DNA from: Luteibacter aegosomaticola
GTDB taxonomy: Bacteria; Pseudomonadota; Gammaproteobacteria; Xanthomonadales; Rhodanobacteraceae
Length of the DNA stretch: 64,000 nucleotides
Reading direction: 5' to 3'
NCBI RefSeq assembly: GCF_023078475.1
Contig: NZ_CP095741.1
Location: forward strand, 3,534,001 to 3,598,000
Shown: in pieces, positions 18,230-27,200 of the stretch
Numbering within the stretch: the first letter of the stretch is position 1
How the letters are laid out: each line of letters starts with the position of its first letter
Translations under genes and position numbers: made by a program
The notes under the pieces: generated by a model
Database searches by the model: none
The model's input: the letters and a program-made list of their open reading frames with translations, nothing else
What the model was told of the DNA's origin: nothing

Positions 18230-18263
18230 GTGTCATGACTATGTCAAAGCACGGTCATAACCT
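18230..18263 (+). promoter_or_regulatory. Candidate PhoB box (three half-sites) upstream of ppk
   Basis: Three direct repeats at exact 11-base spacing: TGTCATGACTA (18231), TGTCAAAGCAC (18242) and GGTCATAACCT (18253). The PhoB box consensus is TGTCA-type half-sites repeated every 11 bases. The position, 53 bases before the start of polyphosphate kinase, suits phosphate-starvation activation. Confidence 0.6.
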
Positions 18264-18315
18264 CCCCGGGCGGCGTACCATCGGGGACGTCGCGAGCCGC
18301 GACGAGGACTGACGT

Positions 18316-20493
18316 TTGGACACGATGACGACCGCCACCGATGCCACTGCCCCTGTGAAAGCCACGGGCACGAAAGCCCCCGCCCCGCAGGCCGAAGCGC
18401 CGGCCATCGACCTGAACGATCCGTCGCTGTATATCCACCGCGAGCTTTCGCAGCTGCAGTTCAACATCCGCGTGCTCGACCAGGCACTGGATGAAACCAA
18501 GCCCCTGATCGAGCGGCTGAAATTCCTGCTCATCTTCTCGTCCAACATGGATGAGTTCTTCGAGATCCGCGTCGCTGGGCTCAAGCAGCAGATCGCGTTC
18601 GATCACGAAGTCATCGGCGCCGACGGCATTCCGCCGCGTCGCGTACTTGCCGAAATTTCTGAGATCGCGCACCGCCAGATTGAGCGGCAGTACGCGATCC
18701 TCAATGAGAAAATTCTCCCCGCGCTCGACGAGCAGGGCATCCGCATCGTGCGCCGAAACCAGTGGTCGGCGAAGCAGAAGCTGTGGGTGCGCCGCTACTT
18801 CAGGCATGAAGTGGCTCCGCTGATCACGCCGATCGGTCTGGACCCAACGCACCCGTTCCCTCGTCTGGTGAACAAGAGCCTCAACTTCATCGTGCAGCTG
18901 GAAGGCACCGATGCGTTCGGCCGCGATTCGGGCCTCGCCATCGTGCCGGCGCCGCGTATCCTGCCGCGCATCATCCGGCTGCCGCCCGATGTCTGCGAAG
19001 ACGGCGATAACTACGTCCTGCTCTCGTCCATCATCCATGCGCACGCGGACGACCTGTTCCCCGGCATGCGCGTGCTTGGCTCGTATCAGTTCCGCCTGAC
19101 CCGTAACGCCGATCTCTCGATCGATCCCGAAGACGTGGAAGACCTTGCGCGCACACTGCGCGGTGAGCTGTTCTCCCGTCGTTACGGCGATGCGGTGCGC
19201 CTCGAGGTGGCCGACAATTGCCCGAAGCCGCTGGTCGACTACCTGCTGAAGCAATACTCGCTGGATGCCGATTCACTGTACGAAGTGAACGGCCCGGTGA
19301 ACCTGGCCCGCCTGTTCGAGATGACCCTGAAGCCGGAGTACGCGCGGCTGCAGTACCCGCCGTTCGTGCCGGCACTGCCCAAGGCGCTGGCTGATGCCGA
19401 AGACATGTTCTCGGTGATCGGCAAACAGGACATCCTTCTGTACCACCCGTTCGAATCGTTCTCGCCGGTGGTCGATTTCCTGCGCCAGGCCGCGAAGGAT
19501 CCGCAGGTCCTCACGATCAAGCAAACCCTCTATCGCAGCGGCGCCAACTCCGAAATCGTGGACGCGCTGGTGGAAGCCGCCCGCGCCGGCAAGGAAGTCA
19601 CGGCCGTGGTCGAGCTTCGTGCACGGTTCGATGAGGAATCGAACCTCAGCCTTGCCTCGCGCCTGCAACAGGCGGGTGCGGTGGTTACGTATGGCGTCGT
19701 CGGCGTGAAGACCCACGCCAAGCTCGCCTATGTGCAGCGCCGCGAGAACGGCAAGCTGGTGAGCTATGCGCATCTGGGCACGGGTAACTACCACTCGGGC
19801 AATGCACGCCTGTACACCGATTACAGCCTGCTCACCTCCGATGAAGCCCTGTGCGACGACGTGCACAAGCTGTTCCGCCTGCTGACAGGCATGGGCAAGG
19901 CGCTGAAGATGAAGCGCATGCTGTATGCGCCGTTCACGCTGAAGAAGACCCTGATCGAGCTGATCGGCCGCGAGGCCGCGCATGCGGCGGCGGGCAAGAA
20001 AGCCGAGATTGTCTGCAAGCTCAACGCCGTCACCGATCCGAAGATGATCCGGGCGCTCTACCGCGCCAGCCAGGCCGGCGTGAAGATCGACCTGATCGTG
20101 CGCGGCATGTGCTGCCTGCGTGGCGGCGTCCCGGGCGTTTCCGACAATATCCGCGTGCGCTCGGTGGTGGGGCGGTTCCTGGAGCACAGCCGCGTCTACT
20201 GGTTCCACAACGATGGCGACCCCGACCTCTACCTCGCCAGCGCCGACATGATGGAACGCAACCTCGACCGCCGCGTCGAGACCTGCTTCCCGATCGAAGG
20301 CAAGAAATTGACCCAGCGGGTCCGCAAGGAACTGGACCTGTACCTGGCCGACAACCATTCGGCCTGGCTGCAGCAGGCGGACGGCACCTATGCCTTGGTA
20401 CAGCCGGCGGCAGGAGCGCCCGTGCGTGATGTCCAGGCCCAGTTGCTGGAGCGTTATGCCGGCCTGGCCGCCGCGCCGAAGGCCCGGCCCTAG
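18316..20493 (+). CDS. ppk: Polyphosphate kinase 1
   Basis: A 725-residue PPK1 that polymerises the gamma-phosphate of ATP into polyphosphate, reversibly. The N-terminal domain ([34 protein letters not shown]) and the two PLD-like domains are complete: autophosphorylated His467 in [31 protein letters not shown] and second His624 in [11 protein letters not shown]. The start is ambiguous: TTG at 18316 has GAGGA seven bases upstream, while ATG 18325 is 16 bases from it, so TTG is favoured (His numbers fall by three if ATG is used). A PhoB-like box precedes it. Confidence 0.95.
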   Translation: MDTMTTATDATAPVKATGTKAPAPQAEAPAIDLNDPSLYIHRELSQLQFNIRVLDQALDETKPLIERLKFLLIFSSNMDEFFEIRVAGLKQQIAFDHEVIGADGIPPRRVLAEISEIAHRQIERQYAILNEKILPALDEQGIRIVRRNQWSAKQKLWVRRYFRHEVAPLITPIGLDPTHPFPRLVNKSLNFIVQLEGTDAFGRDSGLAIVPAPRILPRIIRLPPDVCEDGDNYVLLSSIIHAHADDLFPGMRVLGSYQFRLTRNADLSIDPEDVEDLARTLRGELFSRRYGDAVRLEVADNCPKPLVDYLLKQYSLDADSLYEVNGPVNLARLFEMTLKPEYARLQYPPFVPALPKALADAEDMFSVIGKQDILLYHPFESFSPVVDFLRQAAKDPQVLTIKQTLYRSGANSEIVDALVEAARAGKEVTAVVELRARFDEESNLSLASRLQQAGAVVTYGVVGVKTHAKLAYVQRRENGKLVSYAHLGTGNYHSGNARLYTDYSLLTSDEALCDDVHKLFRLLTGMGKALKMKRMLYAPFTLKKTLIELIGREAAHAAAGKKAEIVCKLNAVTDPKMIRALYRASQAGVKIDLIVRGMCCLRGGVPGVSDNIRVRSVVGRFLEHSRVYWFHNDGDPDLYLASADMMERNLDRRVETCFPIEGKKLTQRVRKELDLYLADNHSAWLQQADGTYALVQPAAGAPVRDVQAQLLERYAGLAAAPKARP

Positions 20494-20646
20494 GGGTTTC
20501 ACCTAGCACAAACGGCAGAGAAGACACCCTTTCGGCAGCAGTGCACAATAAAGGCGCTGTTGAGGGGAGACGGCGCTTTCTTCTGATCGCATCGGATCCG
20601 GGCCGCGCGCCACAGGCGCGCAGCGGTGTCTTTGCAGGATTCGGAC

Positions 20647-22368
20647 ATGGTCGAGCAGGCGCAGCGCGCATGGATCGTCCGCCTGTTCCAGGCGGTGGCT
20701 TGCTGTGTCTTCTTCGCGTGTACCAGCCTTGCCCACGCGGATACTGCGCTGACGGGCAACTATCGCGAGGCACACCCCTCGGACGACCCCGCCAAGGTGT
20801 TGGACGAGGCCTGGACTGCGGCCCTGCCCGCCTTCGAACCGTCGCGCATGCGGATATTCCGGACGGGCGAAGCCGGAACCTGGGTGATTCTCCGCCCGCT
20901 GCCTCCGTGGAGCGGCGGCGAACGGGTCCTCAGCATCCACACGCCGGGTGCGGGCAAGGTCACGCTCTACTACGGCCAGGGCATGAAGGCGACCACATCG
21001 CTCGATGATTTCGGTCCGCCCCTGCACGGCCACGGGCGGCTGATGTTCGCCATACCGGCGACCGTCCCGGCATCCCATCCCTTGCTGCTTAAGTTCGAAC
21101 CCACGGTCCAACCGCCGGGGGCCGTCACGTTCAGCGTGGACAGTTGGTCCGATTACCTCCGTGACGACGCGACCTGGCTGGTTTTCGCTACTGCCTGCTT
21201 CGCGATCATGCTCACGATGGCGCTCATGGCCTTGTGTTTCACGCTCATCCTGCGTGATATGACCTTCGGTTGGTATGCCGCGTACCTGGTCTGCTATGCC
21301 CTTATCCAGGGTGTGCGGACGGGTTTCATTTTCCATCCCCTCGAACTTCAGGCGCTGGCGGGCGCGGGGGATTCGCTGGGTACCACGGCGACGGCCCTTT
21401 CCGTGTCGTTCGCGGCGCTCTTCATGCTGCGCTTCTGCAAGGTGAACGATTACGTACCGCTCCTGCGTGTGCCGGTGCTGGCGTTCGCCGTCGGTATGCC
21501 GATGATCGCCGTCTGCCAGATGACGGGCCTCGCACTCCTGGCCAACACCGCGCAGCTTTTGCTGCAGCCGCTACTGCTGCTGGGGGCCCTGCTCCTCCTC
21601 GTCGCGGGCGCCATCGCGGCCGCCCGCGGCTCGCGCCACGCCTGGTTCTTCCTGGTCGGCTGGACGCCCCTCCTACTGCTTACCGCCGCCTGCGGCGCGC
21701 AGCTGCAGGGAATGTTCACCAGTGCGCCGTGGTTGCCCGATGCCGCGATCGCCCTGGGCGCGTTCGAGGCGATCGTGCTTTCCATCGGCCTCTCCGATCG
21801 CGCACTGACGATCCGTCATGATCGCGACAAGGCACGCCAGCTGGCCGACGCCGACCCGCTCACTGGCGTGCTGAACCGGCGAGCATGGACCGAGGCCAGC
21901 CTTGCGGCGCTCGAAGAAGGCATGGGGCGTCCGGTGGCGTTGCTGTTCCTCGACCTCGACCACTTCAAGGCGTTGAACGACCGTCATGGCCACGCGGCCG
22001 GTGACCGCGCATTGGTCGCGGTGGCCGGCGCCCTCCGCCACGAACTCCGCCCAAACGATCTGCTCGGGCGCTATGGCGGCGAAGAGTTCGTAGCCCTGCT
22101 GCGCGGTGCGGAGCGCGAAAACGCCGTGCAGATCGCGACGCGCCTGTGCCGCCGCGTCAGCCGGCTGGACGTGCACGTGGGCAACCACGAGCCGCTGACG
22201 GTGTCCATCGGGATCGCCATGCGCACCCCGGCGGATACAGTGCAGTCGCTTATCGAGCGCGCCGACCAGGCGATGTATGCCGCGAAACTCGGTGGCCGTA
22301 ACCGGGTCGTGTGCTCAGGACCGACGGGCCCGGTCCTGGTGCGCACCAAAGTCTCGACCACCCCGTAG
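20647..22368 (+). CDS. Membrane diguanylate cyclase (7TMR-DISM sensor plus GGDEF)
   Basis: A 573-residue inner-membrane protein likely making cyclic di-GMP. Signal peptide residues 1-31 end in SLAHA; a periplasmic beta-sandwich (7TMR-DISM extracellular type) spans about 32-175; about seven membrane helices follow to roughly residue 390. The GGDEF domain begins at ADPLTGVLNRRAW, with the active-site GGEEF at 477-481 and terminal ADQAMYAAKLGGRN. No EAL domain. The GGEEF signature is competent for catalysis; the ligand sensed is unknown. ATG 20647 has AGGA upstream and beats an in-frame GTG at 20626. Its TAG stop is supplied by a REP palindrome. Confidence 0.92.
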   Translation: MVEQAQRAWIVRLFQAVACCVFFACTSLAHADTALTGNYREAHPSDDPAKVLDEAWTAALPAFEPSRMRIFRTGEAGTWVILRPLPPWSGGERVLSIHTPGAGKVTLYYGQGMKATTSLDDFGPPLHGHGRLMFAIPATVPASHPLLLKFEPTVQPPGAVTFSVDSWSDYLRDDATWLVFATACFAIMLTMALMALCFTLILRDMTFGWYAAYLVCYALIQGVRTGFIFHPLELQALAGAGDSLGTTATALSVSFAALFMLRFCKVNDYVPLLRVPVLAFAVGMPMIAVCQMTGLALLANTAQLLLQPLLLLGALLLLVAGAIAAARGSRHAWFFLVGWTPLLLLTAACGAQLQGMFTSAPWLPDAAIALGAFEAIVLSIGLSDRALTIRHDRDKARQLADADPLTGVLNRRAWTEASLAALEEGMGRPVALLFLDLDHFKALNDRHGHAAGDRALVAVAGALRHELRPNDLLGRYGGEEFVALLRGAERENAVQIATRLCRRVSRLDVHVGNHEPLTVSIGIAMRTPADTVQSLIERADQAMYAAKLGGRNRVVCSGPTGPVLVRTKVSTTP

Positions 22369-22382
22369 GAGCGCGCTCCTAC
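22365..22382. repeat. REP palindrome carrying the stop codons of two convergent genes
   Basis: Perfect 18-base palindrome GTAGGAGCGCGCTCCTAC. TAG at 22366-22368 ends the diguanylate cyclase; the mirror-image TAG on the minus strand (22381-22379) ends the E1 dehydrogenase. Confidence 0.9.
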
Positions 22383-24640
22383 AGGTGGGCCGCTGCGGCG
22401 ACGATGTCGTCATCGCCGGGGAGCACCAGGAACGCAGCACCCGCGAGCGGCGTGAACGTATCCGCGCCGACGACGCGATGAAGCGGCGTGGCGCCGAGTC
22501 CGGCCTCCACGATGGCCGTGATGACGCCCTCGCCTACGCCGGCGCTCTTGCGGCCTTCATCGACCACGATGATGCGCTTCGCGCCTTTCGCCTGCTCAGC
22601 GATAAACGCATCGTTGAGCGGCACCAGCCAGCGCAGATCCACCACGCGCACCTTCCACCCACGCTCGGCTTCAATGCGACGGGCGGCGCGCAGGCTCATG
22701 GGCACACCGTTGCCGAAGCTGAAGATCACCAGGTCATCGGCGTCTTCGTTGTATACGCGACCCTCGCCCAGCGCCATCGCCTCGCTGGGTGCCGGATAGG
22801 CAAATTGCCACTGGCCGTCACCGGCCTCGTAAAGATCCTTGGTCATGTACAAAGCGATCGGCTCGAGGAAGGCCGTGACGCGCCCATCCACCTTCGCCAG
22901 CGCCGCGAGCGTGCGCAACATGGTCGCCGCGTCATCGCCACGGCTGGGGCAGCCCACCACAAGGCCCGGGATATCGCGAAGCGCGGTGATCGAATTGTCG
23001 TTGTGGAAATGGCCGCCGAAACCACGCTGGTAACCGAGCGATGCCACGCGCATCAGCATCGGGTTGCGATACTGATCGTTCGAGAAGAACTGCAGGGATG
23101 CAGCTTCACCGCGGATCTGGTCGCAAGCATTGTGGAAATACGCGAGGTACTGGATCTCGGGCAGCGGCAACATGCCCATGTTGGCGTAGCCCTGGGCAAG
23201 GCCCAGGATCATCGTTTCATCCAGCAGCGTATTGAACACGCGCGTATTGCGGAAGGCTTTGTGCAGGCCCTTCGTCACCGTGTACACGCCGCCCTTCTGC
23301 GCCACGTCCTCACCGAACAGCAAGCTCTCCGGATACTTCGCCATCAGGTCGTGCAGCGCCTGGCCGATCTGGATGGCCAGGTGGCGCGGGGGCTGCTTCT
23401 CGGGCAGCTTTTCGGCACCGCCAAACACGCGATCACGCTCCGCCGCATCGGCCACGCGCGACGCTTCCGCGCGCACCGCATCCGGGGTGTACGGCGCCAG
23501 CGGTTTCATGACGTGCTCGAGGCTGGTGATCTTGGGGCGCCGATCGGCTTCTTCCGCCGCCTCGAAACAACGGGCACGAATGCGATCGTACAAACCGAGC
23601 AAGCTTTCGCGATCGTACAGCCCCGAGGCCAGCGCGATCGTGGCGCTCCGAAGCAACGGGTCCGTCGCTTCGAGCGCGACCAGTTCTTCCACCGAACGCC
23701 ATTCGATCTCGAAATCGGTACCTGCATGGCCCATCACACGCGTCGTGTTCAGGTGCAGGAACGTCGGGCGGCGCGTGGTACGGCAATGCTCCACCGCGCG
23801 CTGCACGCCCGCATAGCCGCCCGCGAGGTCGAGGCCATCGGCGTAGAAGTAATCGAGGTTGGAGCGTCGTTCGAAATTGCTGGCGACCCACCCGCTTGGC
23901 GTCTTCACCGAGATGCCGATACCGTTGTCTTCGCAGATGAAGAGCACCGGCGCGGGAAGCTTCTGGTAGGCCGTCCACGCCGCCGCGTTGAATGCGGTCT
24001 GCGCCGTGGCGTGGTTCGAAGAGGCATCGCCAAACGAGCACAGCGTGATCGAATCATCGGGAATGGGCAGGGTGTGGCGGATGCGCTTGCCCTGTTCGAT
24101 CGCGATGGCGGTGCCGAGCGCCTTCGGCAGGTGCGAGGCGATGGTCGAGGTCTGCGGCAGCACCCACAACGGCTTGCTGCCCCATACCTTATGGCGACCA
24201 CCCGATGCGGGGTCTTCGCTGCTCGCGGCGAACGACAGCGCGGAATCCATCACCGGGTCCATGCCGGGCAGCTTACGGAAGCGCTCGGCCATGAAACCAC
24301 CGCTGCGGTAGTGCAGGAAAGCGGGGTCGGTATGCCGCGTCGCGCGGGCCACCATCGCGTTACCTTCGTGACCGGAGGAGCCGATGGTGTAGAAGACTTT
24401 ATTCTGCACGCGAAGCACGCGCGCCATCAGGTCGAGGTGGCGGCTGATCAGCTGCGATTCGAGCAGCTCACGAAAGCCCTTCGCATCGAGTGCGCTGCCG
24501 GGCAGCACGGGCTCGTCATCACGCGGCGGGCGGGCGACGTCACCCCGCCAGAACTGCACGAACTCAACGAAGTTCTGGTCGACGATCTCGGCGCGGTTGA
24601 AGCCCTTGTGGCGGGCAGCGATGGTATGCGGGACGGACAT
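22379..24640 (-). CDS. Fused alpha/beta E1 component of a 2-oxoacid dehydrogenase (thiamine diphosphate enzyme)
   Basis: A 753-residue protein joining E1-alpha and E1-beta. The alpha half contains GSSGHEGNAMVARATR and the ThDP/Mg motif starting at FGDASSNHATAQ and ending at FICEDNGIGIS. The beta half, from about residue 410, holds QIGQALHDLMAKYPESLLFGEDVAQKGGVYTVTKGL, LDETMILGLAQGYA and LRWLVPLNDAFIAEQA. It should decarboxylate a 2-oxo acid (branched-chain type by similarity) and pass the acyl group to an E2 lipoyl enzyme. No E2 or E3 gene is adjacent. It is last of a four-gene minus operon (gcdH, GNAT, GST, E1). Confidence 0.9.
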   Translation of the reverse strand: MSVPHTIAARHKGFNRAEIVDQNFVEFVQFWRGDVARPPRDDEPVLPGSALDAKGFRELLESQLISRHLDLMARVLRVQNKVFYTIGSSGHEGNAMVARATRHTDPAFLHYRSGGFMAERFRKLPGMDPVMDSALSFAASSEDPASGGRHKVWGSKPLWVLPQTSTIASHLPKALGTAIAIEQGKRIRHTLPIPDDSITLCSFGDASSNHATAQTAFNAAAWTAYQKLPAPVLFICEDNGIGISVKTPSGWVASNFERRSNLDYFYADGLDLAGGYAGVQRAVEHCRTTRRPTFLHLNTTRVMGHAGTDFEIEWRSVEELVALEATDPLLRSATIALASGLYDRESLLGLYDRIRARCFEAAEEADRRPKITSLEHVMKPLAPYTPDAVRAEASRVADAAERDRVFGGAEKLPEKQPPRHLAIQIGQALHDLMAKYPESLLFGEDVAQKGGVYTVTKGLHKAFRNTRVFNTLLDETMILGLAQGYANMGMLPLPEIQYLAYFHNACDQIRGEAASLQFFSNDQYRNPMLMRVASLGYQRGFGGHFHNDNSITALRDIPGLVVGCPSRGDDAATMLRTLAALAKVDGRVTAFLEPIALYMTKDLYEAGDGQWQFAYPAPSEAMALGEGRVYNEDADDLVIFSFGNGVPMSLRAARRIEAERGWKVRVVDLRWLVPLNDAFIAEQAKGAKRIIVVDEGRKSAGVGEGVITAIVEAGLGATPLHRVVGADTFTPLAGAAFLVLPGDDDIVAAAAHL

Positions 24641-24661
24641 GGCGAGCTCTGCTAAGGGGGA

Positions 24662-25285
24662 TCAGGCGGCCATCGGTGAGAAACCGGCCTGGGCGCGCAC
24701 GCGCTCCAGCCAGGCACCGATCTGCGGCCAGCGGGAAAGATCGAAGCCGCCATCGGCGGCGCAATGCGTATAGGCGAACAGCGCGATGTCGGCGATGCCG
24801 AACACGCCACCGCTGAAGAACAGTTCGCGGGCGAGATGGTCTTCCATCACATCGAGCGCTCGCGCGCCCCGCTCGAGCAGCGCCGGCACTTCGGCCTGGC
24901 GCGCATCGGTGGGCGACAGCCAGCGGCGAACGAAACGGGCCACGGCGATGCAGGGCTCGTGGCTGTACTGTTCGAAGAACAGCCACTGCAGCGTGCGTGC
25001 ACGCTCCCAGGGATCGGCCGGTACGTACGGAGATCCTTCGGCGAGGTAGCAAAGGATGGCGTTGGATTCAGCGAGGCGGCGGCCATCCTCCAGTACCAGC
25101 AGCGGCACCTTGCCGTTGGGGTTCAGCGCCAGGAAGGCGGGCGTGCGGGTCGCTCCCGCAGCGCTGTCAGTATCGACCCAGCGGTAAGGCCGCCCCAGCA
25201 GGTCGAGGAGCAGCTGGACCTTGTAGCAATTGCCCGACGTACGCAGGCCGTAAACGGTGGGCATGACGGCGGTGCTTTGGGTCAC
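24662..25285 (-). CDS. Glutathione S-transferase family protein
   Basis: A 207-residue cytosolic GST: thioredoxin-like N domain (VYGLRTSGNCYKVQLLLDLLG, NPNGKVPLLVLEDGRRLAESNAILCYLAE with the cis-Pro and Glu-Ser glutathione contacts) and an all-helical C domain (FFSGGVFGIADIALFAYTH). Substrate unknown. GTG at 25285 is preferred because it has GGAG upstream; the downstream ATG 25264 has none. It lies between the GNAT (26-base gap) and the E1 gene (21-base gap), so it is in the same transcript. Confidence 0.9.
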   Translation of the reverse strand: MTQSTAVMPTVYGLRTSGNCYKVQLLLDLLGRPYRWVDTDSAAGATRTPAFLALNPNGKVPLLVLEDGRRLAESNAILCYLAEGSPYVPADPWERARTLQWLFFEQYSHEPCIAVARFVRRWLSPTDARQAEVPALLERGARALDVMEDHLARELFFSGGVFGIADIALFAYTHCAADGGFDLSRWPQIGAWLERVRAQAGFSPMAA

Positions 25286-25311
25286 GGGCGGCTCCGTATC
25301 GGGTGATTGAA

Positions 25312-25848
25312 TCAGCGGCGCCGGGCGAGCCACTGCTCGCGCGACTGGCCCCACAGGTCGACGACATCGCCTTCGAATGGCGCAGGCAGTATTCCAGGGC
25401 CCAGCAGGCGGGAACCCAGTTTTTTCGCCACGCCGATCGACGCGAGATTATCGGCATTGATGGAGTGAACGACTTCAGTCCAGCCCAGATGCTCGAACGC
25501 CCAGTCCATGGAAGCGGCCGCGCCCTCGGTGGCGTAGCCCTTGCCCCAGGTATCGCGGACCAGGCCCCAGCCAATCTCGTGTCCAGGCCAGCCCTCGGGC
25601 TCCCACGGCCCGAGCCGCCCCACCCAGCGCCCGGTGGCGCGTTCGATCACCGAAAACATGCCGAAGCCGAGGATGCTCCAGGACCCGGCCATGGTCATGA
25701 AGTTGCGCCAGGCGATGGCGCGCGGCTGCGCGCCGCCGATGAAGCGGTTCACTTCCGGGTCGGCCATGCACGCAGCCCACGCGTCGAAATCTTCCGCCGC
25801 GGTGGGCCTCAGGATCAGCCGGTCGGTTTCAATGCGCGGACCCTGCAT
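25312..25848 (-). CDS. GNAT acetyltransferase, RimJ/RimL type
   Basis: A 178-residue acetyl-CoA-dependent N-acetyltransferase of the ribosomal-protein-serine type: N-terminal ETDRLILRPTAAEDFDAW, acetyl-CoA loop WGKGYATEGAAASMDWAFEHLG, and the NxxSIGVAKKLG helix. Likely modifies a protein N terminus or small molecule; target not predictable. Ten bases separate its start from the gcdH stop, indicating cotranscription. Confidence 0.88.
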   Translation of the reverse strand: MQGPRIETDRLILRPTAAEDFDAWAACMADPEVNRFIGGAQPRAIAWRNFMTMAGSWSILGFGMFSVIERATGRWVGRLGPWEPEGWPGHEIGWGLVRDTWGKGYATEGAAASMDWAFEHLGWTEVVHSINADNLASIGVAKKLGSRLLGPGILPAPFEGDVVDLWGQSREQWLARRR

Positions 25849-25858
25849 GGCGCCGGGA

Positions 25859-27028
25859 TCAGAACGCGTTGATGCCGGTGAGCTCGCGGCCGACCACCAG
25901 CTGGTGCACGGTCTCCGTGCCTTCGTAGGTGATGACCGATTCCAGGTTCAGCGCGTGGCGGATCGCCGAATGTTCGGTGGTGATACCCGCACCGCCGAGG
26001 ATGTCGCGGCATTCGCGGGCGATATCCAGCGCCATGCGCACGTTGTTCCACTTGGCCAGCGAGACCTGGGTGGGCTGCATGCGGCCAGCGTCCTTCAGGC
26101 GGCCCAGTTGCAGCGAGAGCAACTGCGCCGAGGTGATACGGCGGGCCATATCGGCCATCTTCAGCTGCACGGCCTGGTTCGCGGCGAGCGGGCGGCCGAA
26201 CAGGATGCGCTGTGCCGAGTAGTCCAGCACTTCCTTCAGGCAAGCCTGCGCGGCACCGATCGGGCCCCAGGTGATGCCGTAGCGGGCTTGGGTAAGGCAG
26301 CCCAGCGGGCCCTTCAGGCCCTTCACGTTCGGCAGGCGGGCGCTATCGGGCACGCGGACATCGTCGAAGAACAGCGCGGAGGTTACCGAGGCGCGCAGGC
26401 TCATCTTCTTGTGCACTTCCTGTGCCGCGAAGCCCTTGGTATCGGTCGGCACGATAAAGCCCTGGATCCCGTCTTCAGTCTGCGCCCACACGATGGCGAT
26501 ATGCGCGAGGTTGCCGTTGGTGATCCACATCTTGGCGCCGTTGATCACCCAGTCGCCGCCGTCCTTGCGGGCCACGGTCTTCATATTGGCCGGGTCCGAG
26601 CCGCCGTGCGGCTCGGTAAGGCCGAAGCAGCCAATGACCTCGCCCGCGGCCATGCGCGGCAGGTATTCGCGCTTCTGCTCTTCCGAGCCGTAGGCGTAGA
26701 TCGGGTACATGCACAGCGAGCTCTGCACCGAGGCGAAGCTGCGCAGGCCCGAATCGCCGCGCTCGAGCTCCTGGCAGATCAGGCCGTAGCTCACGCCGTT
26801 CATGCCGGCGCAGCCGTATTCCTCAGGCAGCGTGGCGCCCAAGAGGCCCAGCGACGCGATTTCCGGCACCAGCTCGGCCGGGAAGCGGGCCTGGTCGAAG
26901 GCATCGCCGATGATCGGCAGCACCTTTTCATCGACAAAACGGCCAACGGCATCCTGGACCATGCGCTCCTCTTCGGTGAGCAGCGAGCGGACGTCGTACA
27001 GATCAAGCGGGTCGAGACGATGGGCCAT
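25859..27028 (-). CDS. gcdH: Glutaryl-CoA dehydrogenase
   Basis: A 389-residue acyl-CoA dehydrogenase catalysing FAD-linked oxidation and decarboxylation of glutaryl-CoA to crotonyl-CoA in lysine/tryptophan breakdown. Diagnostic are TEPHGGSDPANMKT, WITNGNLAHIAIVWAQ, GPLGCLTQARYGITWG, GRPLAANQAVQLKMADM and the C-terminal ITYEGTETVHQLVVGRELTG with catalytic base Glu369. First gene of the minus operon. Confidence 0.95.
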   Translation of the reverse strand: MAHRLDPLDLYDVRSLLTEEERMVQDAVGRFVDEKVLPIIGDAFDQARFPAELVPEIASLGLLGATLPEEYGCAGMNGVSYGLICQELERGDSGLRSFASVQSSLCMYPIYAYGSEEQKREYLPRMAAGEVIGCFGLTEPHGGSDPANMKTVARKDGGDWVINGAKMWITNGNLAHIAIVWAQTEDGIQGFIVPTDTKGFAAQEVHKKMSLRASVTSALFFDDVRVPDSARLPNVKGLKGPLGCLTQARYGITWGPIGAAQACLKEVLDYSAQRILFGRPLAANQAVQLKMADMARRITSAQLLSLQLGRLKDAGRMQPTQVSLAKWNNVRMALDIARECRDILGGAGITTEHSAIRHALNLESVITYEGTETVHQLVVGRELTGINAF

Positions 27029-27153
27029 GCGGGGACTCGTAAGCGGCTGCCGGAAAGCCCCTGATTGTAGACCTGCGTGAAGACCGGGTCATGGCGGCCC
27101 GCAACAAACCCCGCAGCCCCCGCACCATGCGCCCGCGAAGGGTGTACCCGGAG

Positions 27154-27165
27154 GTAATCGATTAC
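27154..27165. promoter_or_regulatory. Palindrome, possible operator between gcdH and the EamA gene
   Basis: Perfect 12-base palindrome GTAATCGATTAC in the divergent spacer, 36 bases before the EamA start. AT-rich in a GC-rich context, as regulator sites often are. No regulator identified. Confidence 0.35.
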
Positions 27166-27200
27166 ATAATGACCCCGCTCCCCGCCACAGGCCCTCCCCC

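Noticed and set aside
22277..24655. 792-codon plus-strand frame opposite the fused E1 gene
   Set aside because: Antisense shadow; no motif, and the E1 family match on the minus strand is unambiguous from end to end.
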